Origin: Christensenella tenuis
GTDB lineage: Bacteria; Bacillota; Clostridia; Christensenellales; Christensenellaceae
Direction: 5' to 3'
Length of the DNA: 64,000 bases
Assembly (NCBI RefSeq): GCF_014287795.1
Contig: NZ_JACOON010000004.1
Location: forward strand, 1 to 64,000
The notes beneath the pieces were generated by a model. The model worked only from the letters and a program-made list of their open reading frames with translations. It was not told the DNA's origin and searched no databases. This document shows positions 1 through 9,029 of this stretch, piece after piece. The position numbers and the translations under genes are program-made. Position 1 is the first letter of the stretch; the number at the start of each line of letters is the position of its first letter.

Positions 1-105
1 TACCATCGTGATCGCCGCTGTCAGCGTCGTTTTACCATGGTCTACGTGTCCGATCGTTCCGATGTTTACATGCGGTTTCGTTCTTTCAAACTTACCCTTT
101 GCCAT
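1..105 (-). CDS. tuf: Elongation factor Tu, N-terminal part (runs off the window)
   Basis: This is the first 35 codons of EF-Tu, the GTPase that delivers aminoacyl-tRNA to the ribosome. The reading begins MAKGKFERTKPHVNIGTIGH and continues into the P-loop stretch GHVDHGKTT, which is diagnostic for translational GTPases. The ATG at 105 is preceded by a strong GGGAGGAG ribosome site. The rest of the gene lies beyond base 1. Confidence 0.97.
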   Translation of the reverse strand, partial: MAKGKFERTKPHVNIGTIGHVDHGKTTLTAAITMV

Positions 106-250
106 TGCTTTTTTCTCCTCCCGAAAAAATCTTTTTGTTGAATGAAGTTTTCACCTCAAATTAGATTTCAGCCGACCTAATACGCTATACTACACTATTT
201 TAAAGTTTTCGCAGGCTTTTGTCAAGCAATTTACCCGCTCTGCGCGGGCT

Positions 251-1891
251 TTACTCCCCTTCCGGTGCAGTTTCCGGATCCGTCACCGGATCGGTCGATT
301 CTTCCGGCGCCGGCGTGGGCTCCGCAGACGGGCTGGGTTGTGCGTTCGGGTCCTCTGACGGCTGCGGCGGATTATTTGCCGCTTCTTCCGCCGCCTTGAG
401 CTCCGCTGCCTGCGCTTTCACATCCTCTATGGACGTACCCGCCGCCGGGACCGGAATCCCGCTGCCAAGCTCTACCACCGGCGCAATTGCGCTGTACGTC
501 GAAGTCGTTACTTTGTATTTTTCACCAACCGGCTCATCGGTTTCTTTATCGTATTTCTGTGCATAAATCGTATACTGCTCACCCGACTGGCCTACCTTTG
601 TACGCTCTACCGCGTATTTATCGAGGGACGAATTCGTTTTATACTGAACGTCCGGCAGGGCTTCCTCTCCCTCGAGGACGCTCTCGAACTTCAGGTAATA
701 ATCCCGGTCCACCGGTCCCCAGATTTCCACCGTAATTTTGGAATCGGGGATATTGCACTTAATAATCATTACCATATCGGAATCGTACGGATTTTCTACT
801 TTAAAATCCGGACCGCCTGTGGAAATCGTGGCGTCCATGCCAGCCGGTACATATTTGGCCATAATGGTGTGCGGCACGCGCGCCTTGATCGTCATTTCCG
901 CTTTCAATGCCGCGTTATACATGGTAGACGACACCTGGCAGATGCCGCCCCCAGCCTGGTCTGTATAGGTTCCGTTCTCGATGCCCGGCGCCAGCGCCCA
1001 GCCGTTCTCCACCGTCCGGTCTCCTGCCGTGTCGTTGATTGAAAATACCTCGCCCGGTTTAAAAACAGCGCCATTGAGGATATCGCTCATTTTCCAGATA
1101 TTATATTTCCTGCCCGTTGAAGAACTTGAGCTGATTGTCGTCGTGGCCGACCCCATCAGCACCAATTCGCCTGTCGGCGCTTCCGTACTTCCCTTCAGAA
1201 TTTCGACCTGCGCGTCGAAAGGTTCAAAGCTTTTGGCCTCGATCTGGCTTTTGACCGTGGCTTTGATCTCATCTACATTCACCGTCCACCCGTCTTTGGG
1301 GTCTTGCTTCACGATGGTTCCGCCCGTCGTCATATCGTCTTCATCCGAAGCCTTATCGACTGCATAGGAGGCATCCACCGCTTCCTCGCCCCAGGAGGCG
1401 CTGTCCGTATCGATACGGGAATCAAGTTTTGTCTCATCAAACTGGTAATCGAGCGGAAAATCCTTGGCTTCCGGTTCGCCAAACATGAGGTCCCAGCGTT
1501 TTCCTTCCCGTCCGTACAGCATCGCAGCCTTAAGCTGGTCTTCATACTCTACGGAGACGCCCACGTCCGCAAGGGGATAGGAATACTGCTCGCCCTGTAC
1601 GGTAAATTCAATCTTATTATCGTTCTGCAGGCTTTCCGCAACGGGTTTCACTTTGGCTTCGCCTTCCGCATAAGTGAGGCCGCCAAGCTGGATCCCCTCC
1701 ACAGATACGCCCTCCACAAAAGTTCCCGTGCTGAAAAGCTCTTGTTCATCCTCCGCCGTCAGCTTTACATCCGAAAACATATACGCACAAAAAACAATCG
1801 CAACAACCGCCGCGGCAACAACCGCACCGAAGATTGCGACCTTCTTTTTATTCACGACCCTGCGTCCCCGCGCAGGCCTCTTGTACCTCAT
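251..1891 (-). CDS. VanW-family wall-associated protein, paralogue 1
   Basis: This 546-aa membrane-anchored protein has a basic N-terminus and one transmembrane segment at about residues 18-39. A region resembling the PG_binding_4 domain follows, then a VanW domain at about 258-400 with the hallmarks KYNIWKMSDILNG, PGEVFSIND and GGGICQVSS. The C-terminal 70 residues are rich in Pro, Glu and Ala and look disordered. The frame is open to 1951, but the ATG at 1891 is preceded by GGAGAA at good spacing, so I use it. VanW proteins are cell-envelope proteins of unclear biochemistry, and vancomycin resistance cannot be inferred from the name. A paralogue lies directly upstream, so the pair probably arose by duplication. 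Confidence 0.85.
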   Translation of the reverse strand: MRYKRPARGRRVVNKKKVAIFGAVVAAAVVAIVFCAYMFSDVKLTAEDEQELFSTGTFVEGVSVEGIQLGGLTYAEGEAKVKPVAESLQNDNKIEFTVQGEQYSYPLADVGVSVEYEDQLKAAMLYGREGKRWDLMFGEPEAKDFPLDYQFDETKLDSRIDTDSASWGEEAVDASYAVDKASDEDDMTTGGTIVKQDPKDGWTVNVDEIKATVKSQIEAKSFEPFDAQVEILKGSTEAPTGELVLMGSATTTISSSSSTGRKYNIWKMSDILNGAVFKPGEVFSINDTAGDRTVENGWALAPGIENGTYTDQAGGGICQVSSTMYNAALKAEMTIKARVPHTIMAKYVPAGMDATISTGGPDFKVENPYDSDMVMIIKCNIPDSKITVEIWGPVDRDYYLKFESVLEGEEALPDVQYKTNSSLDKYAVERTKVGQSGEQYTIYAQKYDKETDEPVGEKYKVTTSTYSAIAPVVELGSGIPVPAAGTSIEDVKAQAAELKAAEEAANNPPQPSEDPNAQPSPSAEPTPAPEESTDPVTDPETAPEGE

Positions 1892-2139
1892 CCGCCAATT
1901 CTCCAAACTGCTTTGTAGTTCTAATTTTATAGTAATATTAATATAACGCATCCCCCCGGTATTGTAAACCAGTCTTCTGATTATTTACAGCATTTTAACA
2001 AATTGTGGCACAATAAAATGTACCATAATAAATATACAGCGCTTTCTTGCAAATACGGCCTGCCTGCCGCCCGGTTGCAAAACATGCGCTGCGCGGACTG
2101 GTTTTTGCCGCTTGGCAGGGCCGTTCCCGGGATTCATGA

Positions 2140-2172
2140 TAAAAAAAGCCACTTCGAAACGAAGCAGCTTTT
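2140..2172 (-). terminator. Terminator after VanW paralogue 2
   Basis: Read on the minus strand, AGC..CTTCG pairs with CGAAG..GCT across a TTT loop and is followed by seven T residues. It lies just downstream of the stop of the 2185-4104 gene, which suggests the two VanW genes are transcribed separately. Confidence 0.75.
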
Positions 2173-2184
2173 CGGATGCTGTTT

Positions 2185-4104
2185 TTATGTGCCCCCGCCG
2201 CCCCCCGCGGGATCGGTCGCCGGGGTTTCCGGCGTTGCCGGGGTCTCCGGCGTTGCCGGGGTCTCCGGCGTTGTCGGAGTTTCCGGTGTCGTCGGGGTTT
2301 CCGGCGTTGTCGGAGTTTCCGGCGTTGTCGGAGTTTCCGGCGTTGTCGGGGTCTCCGGCGTTGCCGCGCCTGTTCCGCGCCGGATCTTCGCCGGTTTATT
2401 GTCGTACGTTTCTACGCTGAATTTCTCCGTCTTGACAATATTTCCATCTGCGTCCTTATAATATTTATACACCTGATATTTCTTGCCGATGTGTTCCTTG
2501 ATAATCACCTGTTCCGTTCCGGCCGGCAGGCTTGGATCGTCTATATAATTAACCTTGCCCCCGCCAAACGTACCGATTAGTTCGGAATCAAAATCGCGCG
2601 TAAGCCCGTCTTCGAATTTCGGCCCGTAAATCTGCATCCGTATCGTTCCCGCCTGCCCGTCGCATTTAGAGATAATATAGATCGGGATATCATAATTGTT
2701 TTTGATTTTAAAATCCGGGCTTCCGGTAGAAATCGTGGCGTCAAGGCCCCCGGGCACATAGTCAAGCGGCCACGAGTGATGCGAACGGTCTACCACTTCC
2801 ACTTCCGCGCGGATCACCGCACCGTAAAGCGTGGAACTGGTCTGGCAGATGCCGCCGCCCGCTTCTTCCTTATATTCGCCGTCCGAAATTCCGGGCGCTC
2901 CTTTCCAGCCGCGCGAATAAGTACGCGGACCTGCTTCGTCGTTGATAGACCACGTCTCTCCCGGCATAATTTCTATACCGTTGATAATATCCGCCATCTT
3001 CCAGATATTGTATTTCCGTCCATACGCGGAAGATGTATACTTCGTTTCAAAATCGCCGATTACGGCGTACTGTTCCTTAATCTGCTCGAGCGAAAGTTCG
3101 GGCTGGGTAACCTGCGTGTTTGCCGTTACCGGTTCAAAGTTATTCTGTTCGAGCTGCGCATACACCGCGTCTGCAAGTTCCTGGTCATTGACCTCAAGTC
3201 CCGTCACCGAATCCTTATACTCAATCTCTATATCCGTGAAGAGCTTATCTTCATCGGTCTGCTTATTCATTACAACGGAAGCGTTCTGTGCGGGAATGTT
3301 GATCTTTTCGTCGTTTGCCTGGATGGACGCCAGAATCGCCGCCTGGTCATATGTAAACGGCATTTCGATTTCCACGCCCTGTGTTTTCGCAACCTCGATT
3401 GCCTGGCTGCGCTGTGCGAAAGTGCCCTCGCGGCCGTAAAGCATCGCCATTCTGAGCGCTTCGTCCACATCTGCTTTCGCGCCAAGCTGAGAGCTGGTGA
3501 GCGTATAGGTGTCTTCGTTTACTTTATAGTCAATCGAAAGGTCTTTCAGGGCTTCGTCAACCTTCGCCTCGATTTCCGGGCGCGCCTCATCCACCGTTTT
3601 GCCCGAAAGGTCTACGCCTTCCACCGATACGCCTTCGTAAAACGTGCCGTTATCCAGAATCTGCTGGAGGCCGTCGCCCGCCAGTCCGCGGCTCTGTCCC
3701 AGAAAGAAATACGCGAGCACTGCAGCGGCGGCAACCGCCGCAATCACTACAATCAGGATGGCTTTCTTTTTGGTGCTCCACGGTTTGCGCTCCCGCTCCA
3801 TCAAAAGCGGTTCTTCCAGCTTGTTTTTTCCAAACGTCCGCTGGTCCCCGGGTTCGCTGCACGTCTCGCAGTTTAATTCCTGTTCTTCTTCAGGTTCCGC
3901 GCTTTCCGCAGGCTCTTCCCCTGCTCCATCCGGCACGGCGTATACAGCCGGCGCTTCCTCCGGCACGGCTGCGCTTTCCCCTGCCGCATCCTCATGGATG
4001 GCGCCGTTTTCCGTTTCAGGCGCGTTCTGCGCGGGGTCCTCCCCAATTTTGCGCGCACTGCGCTTCCTGTTTTCTTCTCCGTTATTTCCTAATTCCCTGG
4101 ACAT
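2185..4104 (-). CDS. VanW-family wall-associated protein, paralogue 2, with PETPTT repeat tail
   Basis: This 639-aa protein starts with an acidic, low-complexity cytoplasmic region of about 110 residues. A single transmembrane helix follows at about 111-136, then a PG_binding_4-like region and a VanW domain at about 361-500 (KYNIWKMADIINGIE, PGETWSINDEAG, GGGICQTSS). The C-terminus holds eight copies of a six-residue PETPTT/PETPAT unit and ends in GGGGGT. Such Pro/Thr repeats usually act as wall-spanning or glycosylated spacers. The ATG at 4104 has AAGGG upstream. It is a clear paralogue of the 251-1891 protein but differs in its long N-terminal acidic domain and its repeat tail. Confidence 0.85.
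   Translation of the reverse strand: MSRELGNNGEENRKRSARKIGEDPAQNAPETENGAIHEDAAGESAAVPEEAPAVYAVPDGAGEEPAESAEPEEEQELNCETCSEPGDQRTFGKNKLEEPLLMERERKPWSTKKKAILIVVIAAVAAAAVLAYFFLGQSRGLAGDGLQQILDNGTFYEGVSVEGVDLSGKTVDEARPEIEAKVDEALKDLSIDYKVNEDTYTLTSSQLGAKADVDEALRMAMLYGREGTFAQRSQAIEVAKTQGVEIEMPFTYDQAAILASIQANDEKINIPAQNASVVMNKQTDEDKLFTDIEIEYKDSVTGLEVNDQELADAVYAQLEQNNFEPVTANTQVTQPELSLEQIKEQYAVIGDFETKYTSSAYGRKYNIWKMADIINGIEIMPGETWSINDEAGPRTYSRGWKGAPGISDGEYKEEAGGGICQTSSTLYGAVIRAEVEVVDRSHHSWPLDYVPGGLDATISTGSPDFKIKNNYDIPIYIISKCDGQAGTIRMQIYGPKFEDGLTRDFDSELIGTFGGGKVNYIDDPSLPAGTEQVIIKEHIGKKYQVYKYYKDADGNIVKTEKFSVETYDNKPAKIRRGTGAATPETPTTPETPTTPETPTTPETPTTPETPTTPETPATPETPATPETPATDPAGGGGGT
2215..2358 (-). repeat. 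Eight tandem 18-bp repeats coding for PETPTT/PETPAT
   Basis: Eight in-frame 18-bp units code for five PETPTT and three PETPAT hexapeptides at the C-terminus of VanW paralogue 2. The units are nearly identical at DNA level, differing by a few third-position changes and the Thr/Ala switch, so copy number could vary by slippage without breaking the frame. Confidence 0.95.
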
Positions 4105-4133
4105 AAGCTACCCTTTCATAGTCTCAATCGATT

Positions 4134-4526
4134 CTATTTCGAACTCACCGTAATGGTATACTGGCGGTTCCTCGGCCCGTCAAACTCGCAGAAATAAATT
4201 CCCTGCCAGATTCCGAGGCAAAGGTCCCCGTCCTTTACCGGCACGCTGACATTATTTCCTACGAGGATTGTCTTCAAATGCGCGGGCGAGTTCCCTTCCG
4301 CATGATGGTAGGAAATCTTCGGCGTCAACGCATCGAGGGCGCGGATCATATCCGCACAGACATCCGGATCGGCGTTTTCCGTGATTGTGATCCCTGCTGT
4401 CGTATGCGGGGAATGGACGAGTACGATTCCGTCACGCAGCCCGCTTCTTGCCACTTCTTCGCGCACACTGCGCGTAATATTCACAAACGCTTCTTTTTTA
4501 TACGTTTGCAGTTCAATTGTTTTCAT
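4134..4526 (-). CDS. YjbQ / UPF0047 family protein
   Basis: This 130-aa protein matches the compact UPF0047 (YjbQ) family over its full length. Characteristic motifs are HSPHTTAGITITENADPDV, the His-rich stretch YHHAEGNSPAHLKT and LCLGIWQGIYFCEFDGPR. Members have been linked to a secondary thiamine-phosphate synthase activity, but the physiological role is uncertain. Its start overlaps the stop of rex by four bases (ATGA), so the two are translationally coupled and cotranscribed from the rex promoter. Confidence 0.9.
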   Translation of the reverse strand: MKTIELQTYKKEAFVNITRSVREEVARSGLRDGIVLVHSPHTTAGITITENADPDVCADMIRALDALTPKISYHHAEGNSPAHLKTILVGNNVSVPVKDGDLCLGIWQGIYFCEFDGPRNRQYTITVSSK

Positions 4527-5164
4527 ATCCCCGCCCCCTTGATCTTTTCTTTCAATTTATAAGAAAGCACGTAAAGGCTGTCTGAAAGATGTACGTTCTC
4601 TACCGCGACTCCGCGCCGCACGGCAACGTCTGTCGGCGCAAAATTCCAGATTGCCTTGATGCCAAAGCTCACCAGAAGGTCCGCAGACTGCTGCGCATAT
4701 TCTTTCGGAGTGCAAATGATGGCAATATCGATGTTCTTATCTTTGAGGTAGGAAGCAAGCGTTGAAATATTCTGTACCTCGCGCCCCAAGACTTCCGCAC
4801 CAACCTTCGCAGGGTCGTTATCAAAAATATCTACGACATTAAACCCCTCGAGCATAAAGTTTTTATATCCCATCAATGCCTGCCCAATCCGTCCCGCGCC
4901 AATGATAATCACATTATAGCGCTGGTCGAGCCCCAAAATACGGGCAATCTCCTTTTTGAGCTTTCTTACGCTGTATCCGTAGCCCTGCTGGCCGAAGCCG
5001 CCAAAGCAGTTGAGGTCACGGCGAATCTGTGATGCATTGAGCCCCATTTCAAGACTCATTTGAGAAGACGAAATTTTATCGATTCCTTTGCCTTCAAGGT
5101 CTTCCAGGTACCGGTAATATTTTGGCAAACGGCGAATAACCGCCGGTGAAATTTTCTCGCTCAC
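4523..5164 (-). CDS. rex: Redox-sensing transcriptional repressor Rex
   Basis: This 213-aa protein is a full-length Rex, which binds DNA when the NADH/NAD+ ratio is low and controls fermentation genes. The N-terminal winged helix (about 1-80) carries PAVIRRLPKYYRYLEDL and SQMSLEMGLNASQIRRDL. The C-terminal Rossmann domain has GAGRIG at 89-94. The start is GTG at 5164, supported by GGAGGT seven bases upstream. A Rex-box-like sequence lies about 75 bp upstream, suggesting autoregulation. The gene overlaps the downstream YjbQ gene. Confidence 0.96.
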   Translation of the reverse strand: MSEKISPAVIRRLPKYYRYLEDLEGKGIDKISSSQMSLEMGLNASQIRRDLNCFGGFGQQGYGYSVRKLKKEIARILGLDQRYNVIIIGAGRIGQALMGYKNFMLEGFNVVDIFDNDPAKVGAEVLGREVQNISTLASYLKDKNIDIAIICTPKEYAQQSADLLVSFGIKAIWNFAPTDVAVRRGVAVENVHLSDSLYVLSYKLKEKIKGAGI

Positions 5165-5237
5165 AGGCGTACCTCCAATAATTATGCATATAATCTATTT
5201 TATTATACTACACCCGCACTTCCTTGTGTGAAAAAAA

Positions 5238-5255
5238 TTTGCAATTATTTCACAA
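5238..5255. promoter_or_regulatory. Candidate Rex operator upstream of rex
   Basis: The 18-mer TTTGCAATTATTTCACAA matches the known Rex box TTGTGAAATATTTCACAA at 14 of 18 positions, with one half-site (ATTTCACAA) perfect. It lies in the AT-rich region between rex and the prepilin remnant. Autoregulation is inferred. Confidence 0.5.
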
Positions 5256-5366
5256 TTTTACACTTTTAATGGAGCCCAAACGCTATTATAGATCGAGAAG
5301 GATGGCAAAGGTGTTGCATTAAATCAATAGTTTTTTTATCAGGTATTAAATTCAGGGGGAACGCCG

Positions 5367-6137
5367 GTGATACACAGGCGGAAAAACATGCGGGGATTTA
5401 CGTTGATCGAGCCGGCCATCATAATCGCTGTCCTTACGGTTCTTGCAGCTCTTTTGATCCCTGCTATGCTTGGCTATCTTCCCGCGGCACAGCAGCAGGC
5501 GTGCCGCCTTCTGCAAAATGCCTTTTGCTTTCAGGCAGCGCCCTGCGCGGACTTGAGGAAGCGGATGCCGTGCAATACCTTGCGTCAGGCAGCATGCCGC
5601 CCGATGCCGCCTGCCCTGCGGGCGGAACGGCCACTGTTAAAAAAGATGGAAATGGCTGAACGCTTTCCGGCTGCATCCATAAAGGCGGCGACGGCAAATC
5701 GGCCATTGAGGTTGTAAACAAGCGGATACAGGATCTGATGGACAGAGCTTTCTCCGGCTATTTTGCCGCCCGGCCGTCTTTTAAAGAACCGGACTCCGCG
5801 GGCCCGAATTTCGGCACTGCAATCCGCCGCGGCCTGGCAAGTTTACTGAACATTCCCGCAGACCAGGCGGATCAATATGATTTCCGTATTTATCACCAAA
5901 GCTTGAATGGAAAAAAGGAATATTATGTTTATGTCTTCGATTCATTGAGCGGCCATTCTCCAGGCGGCAGGAGCGCCGCCCGTTATGTCTTCCAAGCGGG
6001 TGCGGATGGCAAAGCCCATACTGGACGAAGGAGCGGCTGCCGCAGGGGCCGGGAAGGTTTCGACTAAGCTTGCGGATGGCAAAGGCCAGATCAAATTCCT
6101 CGATACCTCCGGGGCTTTCCGGCAGCAGGATTCATAA
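5367..6137 (+). pseudogene. Type IV prepilin-like gene, broken by frameshifts and a stop
   Basis: The start (GTG 5367 with AGGGGGA upstream, or ATG 5388) encodes a prepilin N-terminus: the methylation motif GFTLIE followed by a hydrophobic helix. The sequence then changes frame near 5450-5530. In the new frame it shows the pilin-like signature CPAGGTATVKKDGNG and, after an in-frame TGA at 5657-5659, TLSGCIHKGGDGKSAIEVV. A further shift near 6000-6040 leads into KVSTKLADGKGQIKFLDTSG and a stop at 6135-6137. Joined, the parts would give a protein of about 255 residues. No pilus assembly genes are nearby. Indel errors in the assembly could mimic this, but neighbouring long genes are intact. Confidence 0.8.
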
Positions 6138-6180
6138 AAAATACCGCACGCCGGTTCCGGGGCCGGGGTGCGGTATTTTT
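6138..6180. terminator. Bidirectional terminator between prepilin remnant and transketolase
   Basis: The stem ATACCGCAC/GTGCGGTAT has a GC-rich inner stem, with an A run on the left and a T run on the right. It can therefore act on both converging transcripts. Confidence 0.85.
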
Positions 6181-7116
6181 TTATCGTTTCCGGCGAACTG
6201 CCCTGCGTACAGCGCCCGCAACCGCCGCTGCATCAATGCCATATTTTCGCATCAAAGCCGCATACGGCCCGCATTCCGCGTGCGTATCCGAAAGCCCGGC
6301 AAATTCATGAGGTACGCCAATCCCCGCAGCCGAAAGCGTTTCAGAGACCGCTCCTCCAAGGCCCCCTATTACGCTGTGTTCTTCCGCTGTGACGATTGCG
6401 CCCGTTTCTTCTGCACAGCGGAGTATGAGGGCATTATCTACAGGTTTGACAAAAAACAGGTCCACGACCCGCAGGCGGATTCCCTCTTGTTCCAATTCCT
6501 GCGCCGCAAGGAGCGCTTCCCCTACCATCATGCCGCAGGCAATTACAGTTGCGTCCGCTCCCTCGCGTACAATCTTTCCTTTTCCGGGCTCAAAATCTGC
6601 GGCTTTACCATACACCGGATGCATCGCGTCACGCGAAAGCCGAAGATACAACGGTCCTTTTTTTTGCAGTGCATACCGCACGGCCCAGTCTACCTGCACC
6701 GGATCGCAGGGTACGATTACTTCAAAGCCCGGAAGCGCACGCATGACCGCAAGATCCTCTACCGAATGGTGCGTGGGGCCGTCGAAGGAGTCCGAAAGTC
6801 CGCCGTACGCGCCTGCAAGTTTCATATTAAGGCCGGAATAGGAACCATATGTGCGCGCCGCCAGGAGGCCCACGGAAGAAAGAAAAACTGAAAAGCAGTT
6901 TACAAACGGTATTTTGCCCTGCGCGGCAAATCCCGCCGCCATGGCCGTCATATTCGCTTCCGCAATTCCCACGTTAAAAAAGCGCTGCGGATAAGCCTTC
7001 CCGAACATCCCCGTGAGGGTAGAGCCGGATACATCCGCGTCAAGGACCACCATACGTTCATCGCCGCCGTATTTCGCGAGCGCTTCCCCATAGGCTGCCC
7101 GCAATGTTTTTTCCAT
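6181..7116 (-). CDS. Transketolase, C-terminal subunit
   Basis: This 311-aa protein carries the pyrimidine-binding and C-terminal domains of transketolase. Typical segments are FNVGIAEANMTAMAAGFAAQGK, FDGPTHHSVEDLAVMRALPG and VTAEEHSVIGGLGGAVSE. It works with the N-terminal subunit encoded two bases upstream to form a split enzyme that transfers two-carbon ketol units with thiamine diphosphate. It is the last gene of the catabolic region, directly before a terminator. Split transketolases in catabolic operons are often specialised (for example apulose-4-phosphate transketolases), so the substrate may not be the classic pentose phosphates. Confidence 0.92.
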   Translation of the reverse strand: MEKTLRAAYGEALAKYGGDERMVVLDADVSGSTLTGMFGKAYPQRFFNVGIAEANMTAMAAGFAAQGKIPFVNCFSVFLSSVGLLAARTYGSYSGLNMKLAGAYGGLSDSFDGPTHHSVEDLAVMRALPGFEVIVPCDPVQVDWAVRYALQKKGPLYLRLSRDAMHPVYGKAADFEPGKGKIVREGADATVIACGMMVGEALLAAQELEQEGIRLRVVDLFFVKPVDNALILRCAEETGAIVTAEEHSVIGGLGGAVSETLSAAGIGVPHEFAGLSDTHAECGPYAALMRKYGIDAAAVAGAVRRAVRRKR

Positions 7117-7118
7117 GC

Positions 7119-7928
7119 TTATCCCTCCAGTTCACGCAAGGCGGCCGTAAAGCTTTCCCGGTCGATCGGCCTGCCGTGCCAGATATTTTTTCCTTCCATG
7201 AAAGACACTCCCTTCCCTTTCACCGTTTCCGCAAGGATGACGGACGGGCCGGGGGCTGCCTGTGCCGCGTCAATTGCGCTGCACAGCGCGGCGATATCAT
7301 GCCCGTCGCACGAAAATACGTCAAGTCCAAACGCACGGAAACGCGCTTCGAGGTGCGGCATGGGCATAATTTCCTCTTCGGCCCCGTCAAGCTGTACATG
7401 GTTCCTGTCCACAATAGCAATCAGGTTCCCAGCATTAAATTTCGCTGCGCTCATGCAGGCTTCCCACACCGTTCCCTCGTTGAGTTCGCCATCGCCCAGC
7501 ACCACATAAACCGTCGCCGGATTTTGGTCGAGTTTCAGGCCGAGGGCCATGCCAAGCCCCGCCGAAAGCCCCATGCCAAGGGGGCCGGACGTGAGTTCCA
7601 CCCCCGGCGTATGGTTCATGCACGGATGTCCTTGGAGCCTTGTATCGATATGGCGCAGCGTTTCTAATTCCTCTTTTGGGAAGAAGCCTTTTTCCGCGAG
7701 GATAAGGTACAGCATTGGCGCGGCATGCCCTTTGGAAAGAAGAATCCGGTCCCGTTCTTCTCCCCTGCCGGTATTCGCTTTTTCGAAATACAGCACCGTC
7801 AATATTTCACATACGGAAAGCGAGCCTCCGGGATGTCCGGACTGCGTTTTATAAAGCAGCCGGATCAGTTCCGCGCGGAGTTTGCGGCACAGGGCGTCAA
7901 GTTCTTTTTTTCGCTCTGGCAAAAGCAT
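7119..7928 (-). CDS. Transketolase, N-terminal (thiamine diphosphate-binding) subunit
   Basis: This 269-aa protein is the ThDP-binding half of transketolase. It contains SGHPGGSLSVCEILTVLYF, LQGHPCMNHTPGVELTSGPLG and the GDGELNEG..WEA..A..F..GN ThDP/metal motif. The frame extends to 8015, but the ATG at 7928 has a perfect GGAGG six bases upstream, so I use it. It is separated by two bases from the C-terminal subunit gene, as usual for the split enzyme. It follows the importer genes in the same transcript. Confidence 0.92.
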   Translation of the reverse strand: MLLPERKKELDALCRKLRAELIRLLYKTQSGHPGGSLSVCEILTVLYFEKANTGRGEERDRILLSKGHAAPMLYLILAEKGFFPKEELETLRHIDTRLQGHPCMNHTPGVELTSGPLGMGLSAGLGMALGLKLDQNPATVYVVLGDGELNEGTVWEACMSAAKFNAGNLIAIVDRNHVQLDGAEEEIMPMPHLEARFRAFGLDVFSCDGHDIAALCSAIDAAQAAPGPSVILAETVKGKGVSFMEGKNIWHGRPIDRESFTAALRELEG

Positions 7929-8038
7929 AATAACCTCCATTTGAAAGACAGGCACGGAAGAACCCTCAGGATTTCCGCGCCCGCTGTGTCCATGGGCCGC
8001 GCGGGAAATCTGCACATCCCGCGCGGCAGCGTATTGGT

Positions 8039-9028
8039 TCAGATATTTACCTGTTTTTTGGGCACAGAAGCCACCAAGATGCCAATCAGCAGGATACCTT
8101 GTATCAGGTTTTGCATCGACGCCTGCAGCTTGGAAACGTTCAGGAACGCCACAAGCATGGTGAGCATCAGCGCGCCCATAATCGTGCCGAGCACGCTCGA
8201 TTTTCCCCCTGCGACGCTCGTTCCGCCGATCACCGTTGCCGCAATGGACGTGAGCATATAGGAAATACCCATATCCTGGAACGCCCCGCCGAAGTAGCCC
8301 CCAAGGAAAATACCCGTCAGGCCGGCAAGTACCGAACTTAAAATAAACGTCAGGATAACGGTTTTAGGAACGCTGATTCCCGCAAGCTGCGCAGCTTTGC
8401 GGTTTTGGCCAACCGCATGCAGCCGTTTGCCGTATTTGGTTTTATAGAGCAGCACCGCCACAAGCGCCGCAATCCCCAGCGCCACCAAGATAATCGGCGA
8501 TATTCCGCCGATCCGCGCTTTCTGCGCAAACCATGAAATTTCCGGCGCAGGCGTACCGGGTATGCTGGCCGACATCACAAGCACAATTGAATAAACGATG
8601 TAACCCATGGCAAGCGTTGTGATCATCGGCGGCACCTTGATATAGATATTCACCAAACCGTTCAGCAGCCCGACGCATGCGCACACCGCTATTGTCAGGA
8701 TAAAACCCGGGAAAGCACCCATCTGCATCATTGACATAGACGCAAAATATGCGCCCAGCGCGACCGTATACTGGATCGAGAGATCGATTCCGCCTTCTCC
8801 GCTGGTCATAACGGCCGTCTGCCCAAGGCTCAATATAATCAGGTAACTGGCCAGTGTGAAATTTGTGACGAGTACGTCGAGACTCAGGCCGCCCGAAATC
8901 GCGCCGATGAGAATCCACAATGCAACCGCCCCTATGAGCGGCCACACCCAGATGTTTTTCCCCAGCCATTTTTTGCGGTCGATATTTTTTCCTTCCGCGC
9001 TGCGCATACCGATATCTTTCATCATCAT
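8039..9028 (-). CDS. Sugar ABC transporter permease (RbsC type)
   Basis: This 329-aa hydrophobic protein belongs to the BPD_transp_2 family of inner-membrane permeases for monosaccharide importers. Typical features are the segment GGIDLSIQYTVALGAY, AVGQNRKAAQLAGISV and IAATVIGGTSVAGGKSSVLGTIMGAL. The ATG at 9028 follows AAGGAGG, which lies inside the end of the upstream gene, and only one base separates the two. It is the second permease of the system, because the upstream gene already contains a fused permease. The transporter is probably a heterodimer in the membrane. Confidence 0.92.
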   Translation of the reverse strand: MMMKDIGMRSAEGKNIDRKKWLGKNIWVWPLIGAVALWILIGAISGGLSLDVLVTNFTLASYLIILSLGQTAVMTSGEGGIDLSIQYTVALGAYFASMSMMQMGAFPGFILTIAVCACVGLLNGLVNIYIKVPPMITTLAMGYIVYSIVLVMSASIPGTPAPEISWFAQKARIGGISPIILVALGIAALVAVLLYKTKYGKRLHAVGQNRKAAQLAGISVPKTVILTFILSSVLAGLTGIFLGGYFGGAFQDMGISYMLTSIAATVIGGTSVAGGKSSVLGTIMGALMLTMLVAFLNVSKLQASMQNLIQGILLIGILVASVPKKQVNI

Positions 9029-9029
9029 G

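Noticed and set aside
2003..2580. Plus-strand frames rich in GVSGVVGVSG and similar repeats
   Set aside because: These are antisense readings of the PETPTT repeat of VanW paralogue 2.
251..4104. Vancomycin resistance operon
   Set aside because: VanW-family proteins are common wall-associated proteins. No vanH, vanA/B, vanX or vanRS genes are present.
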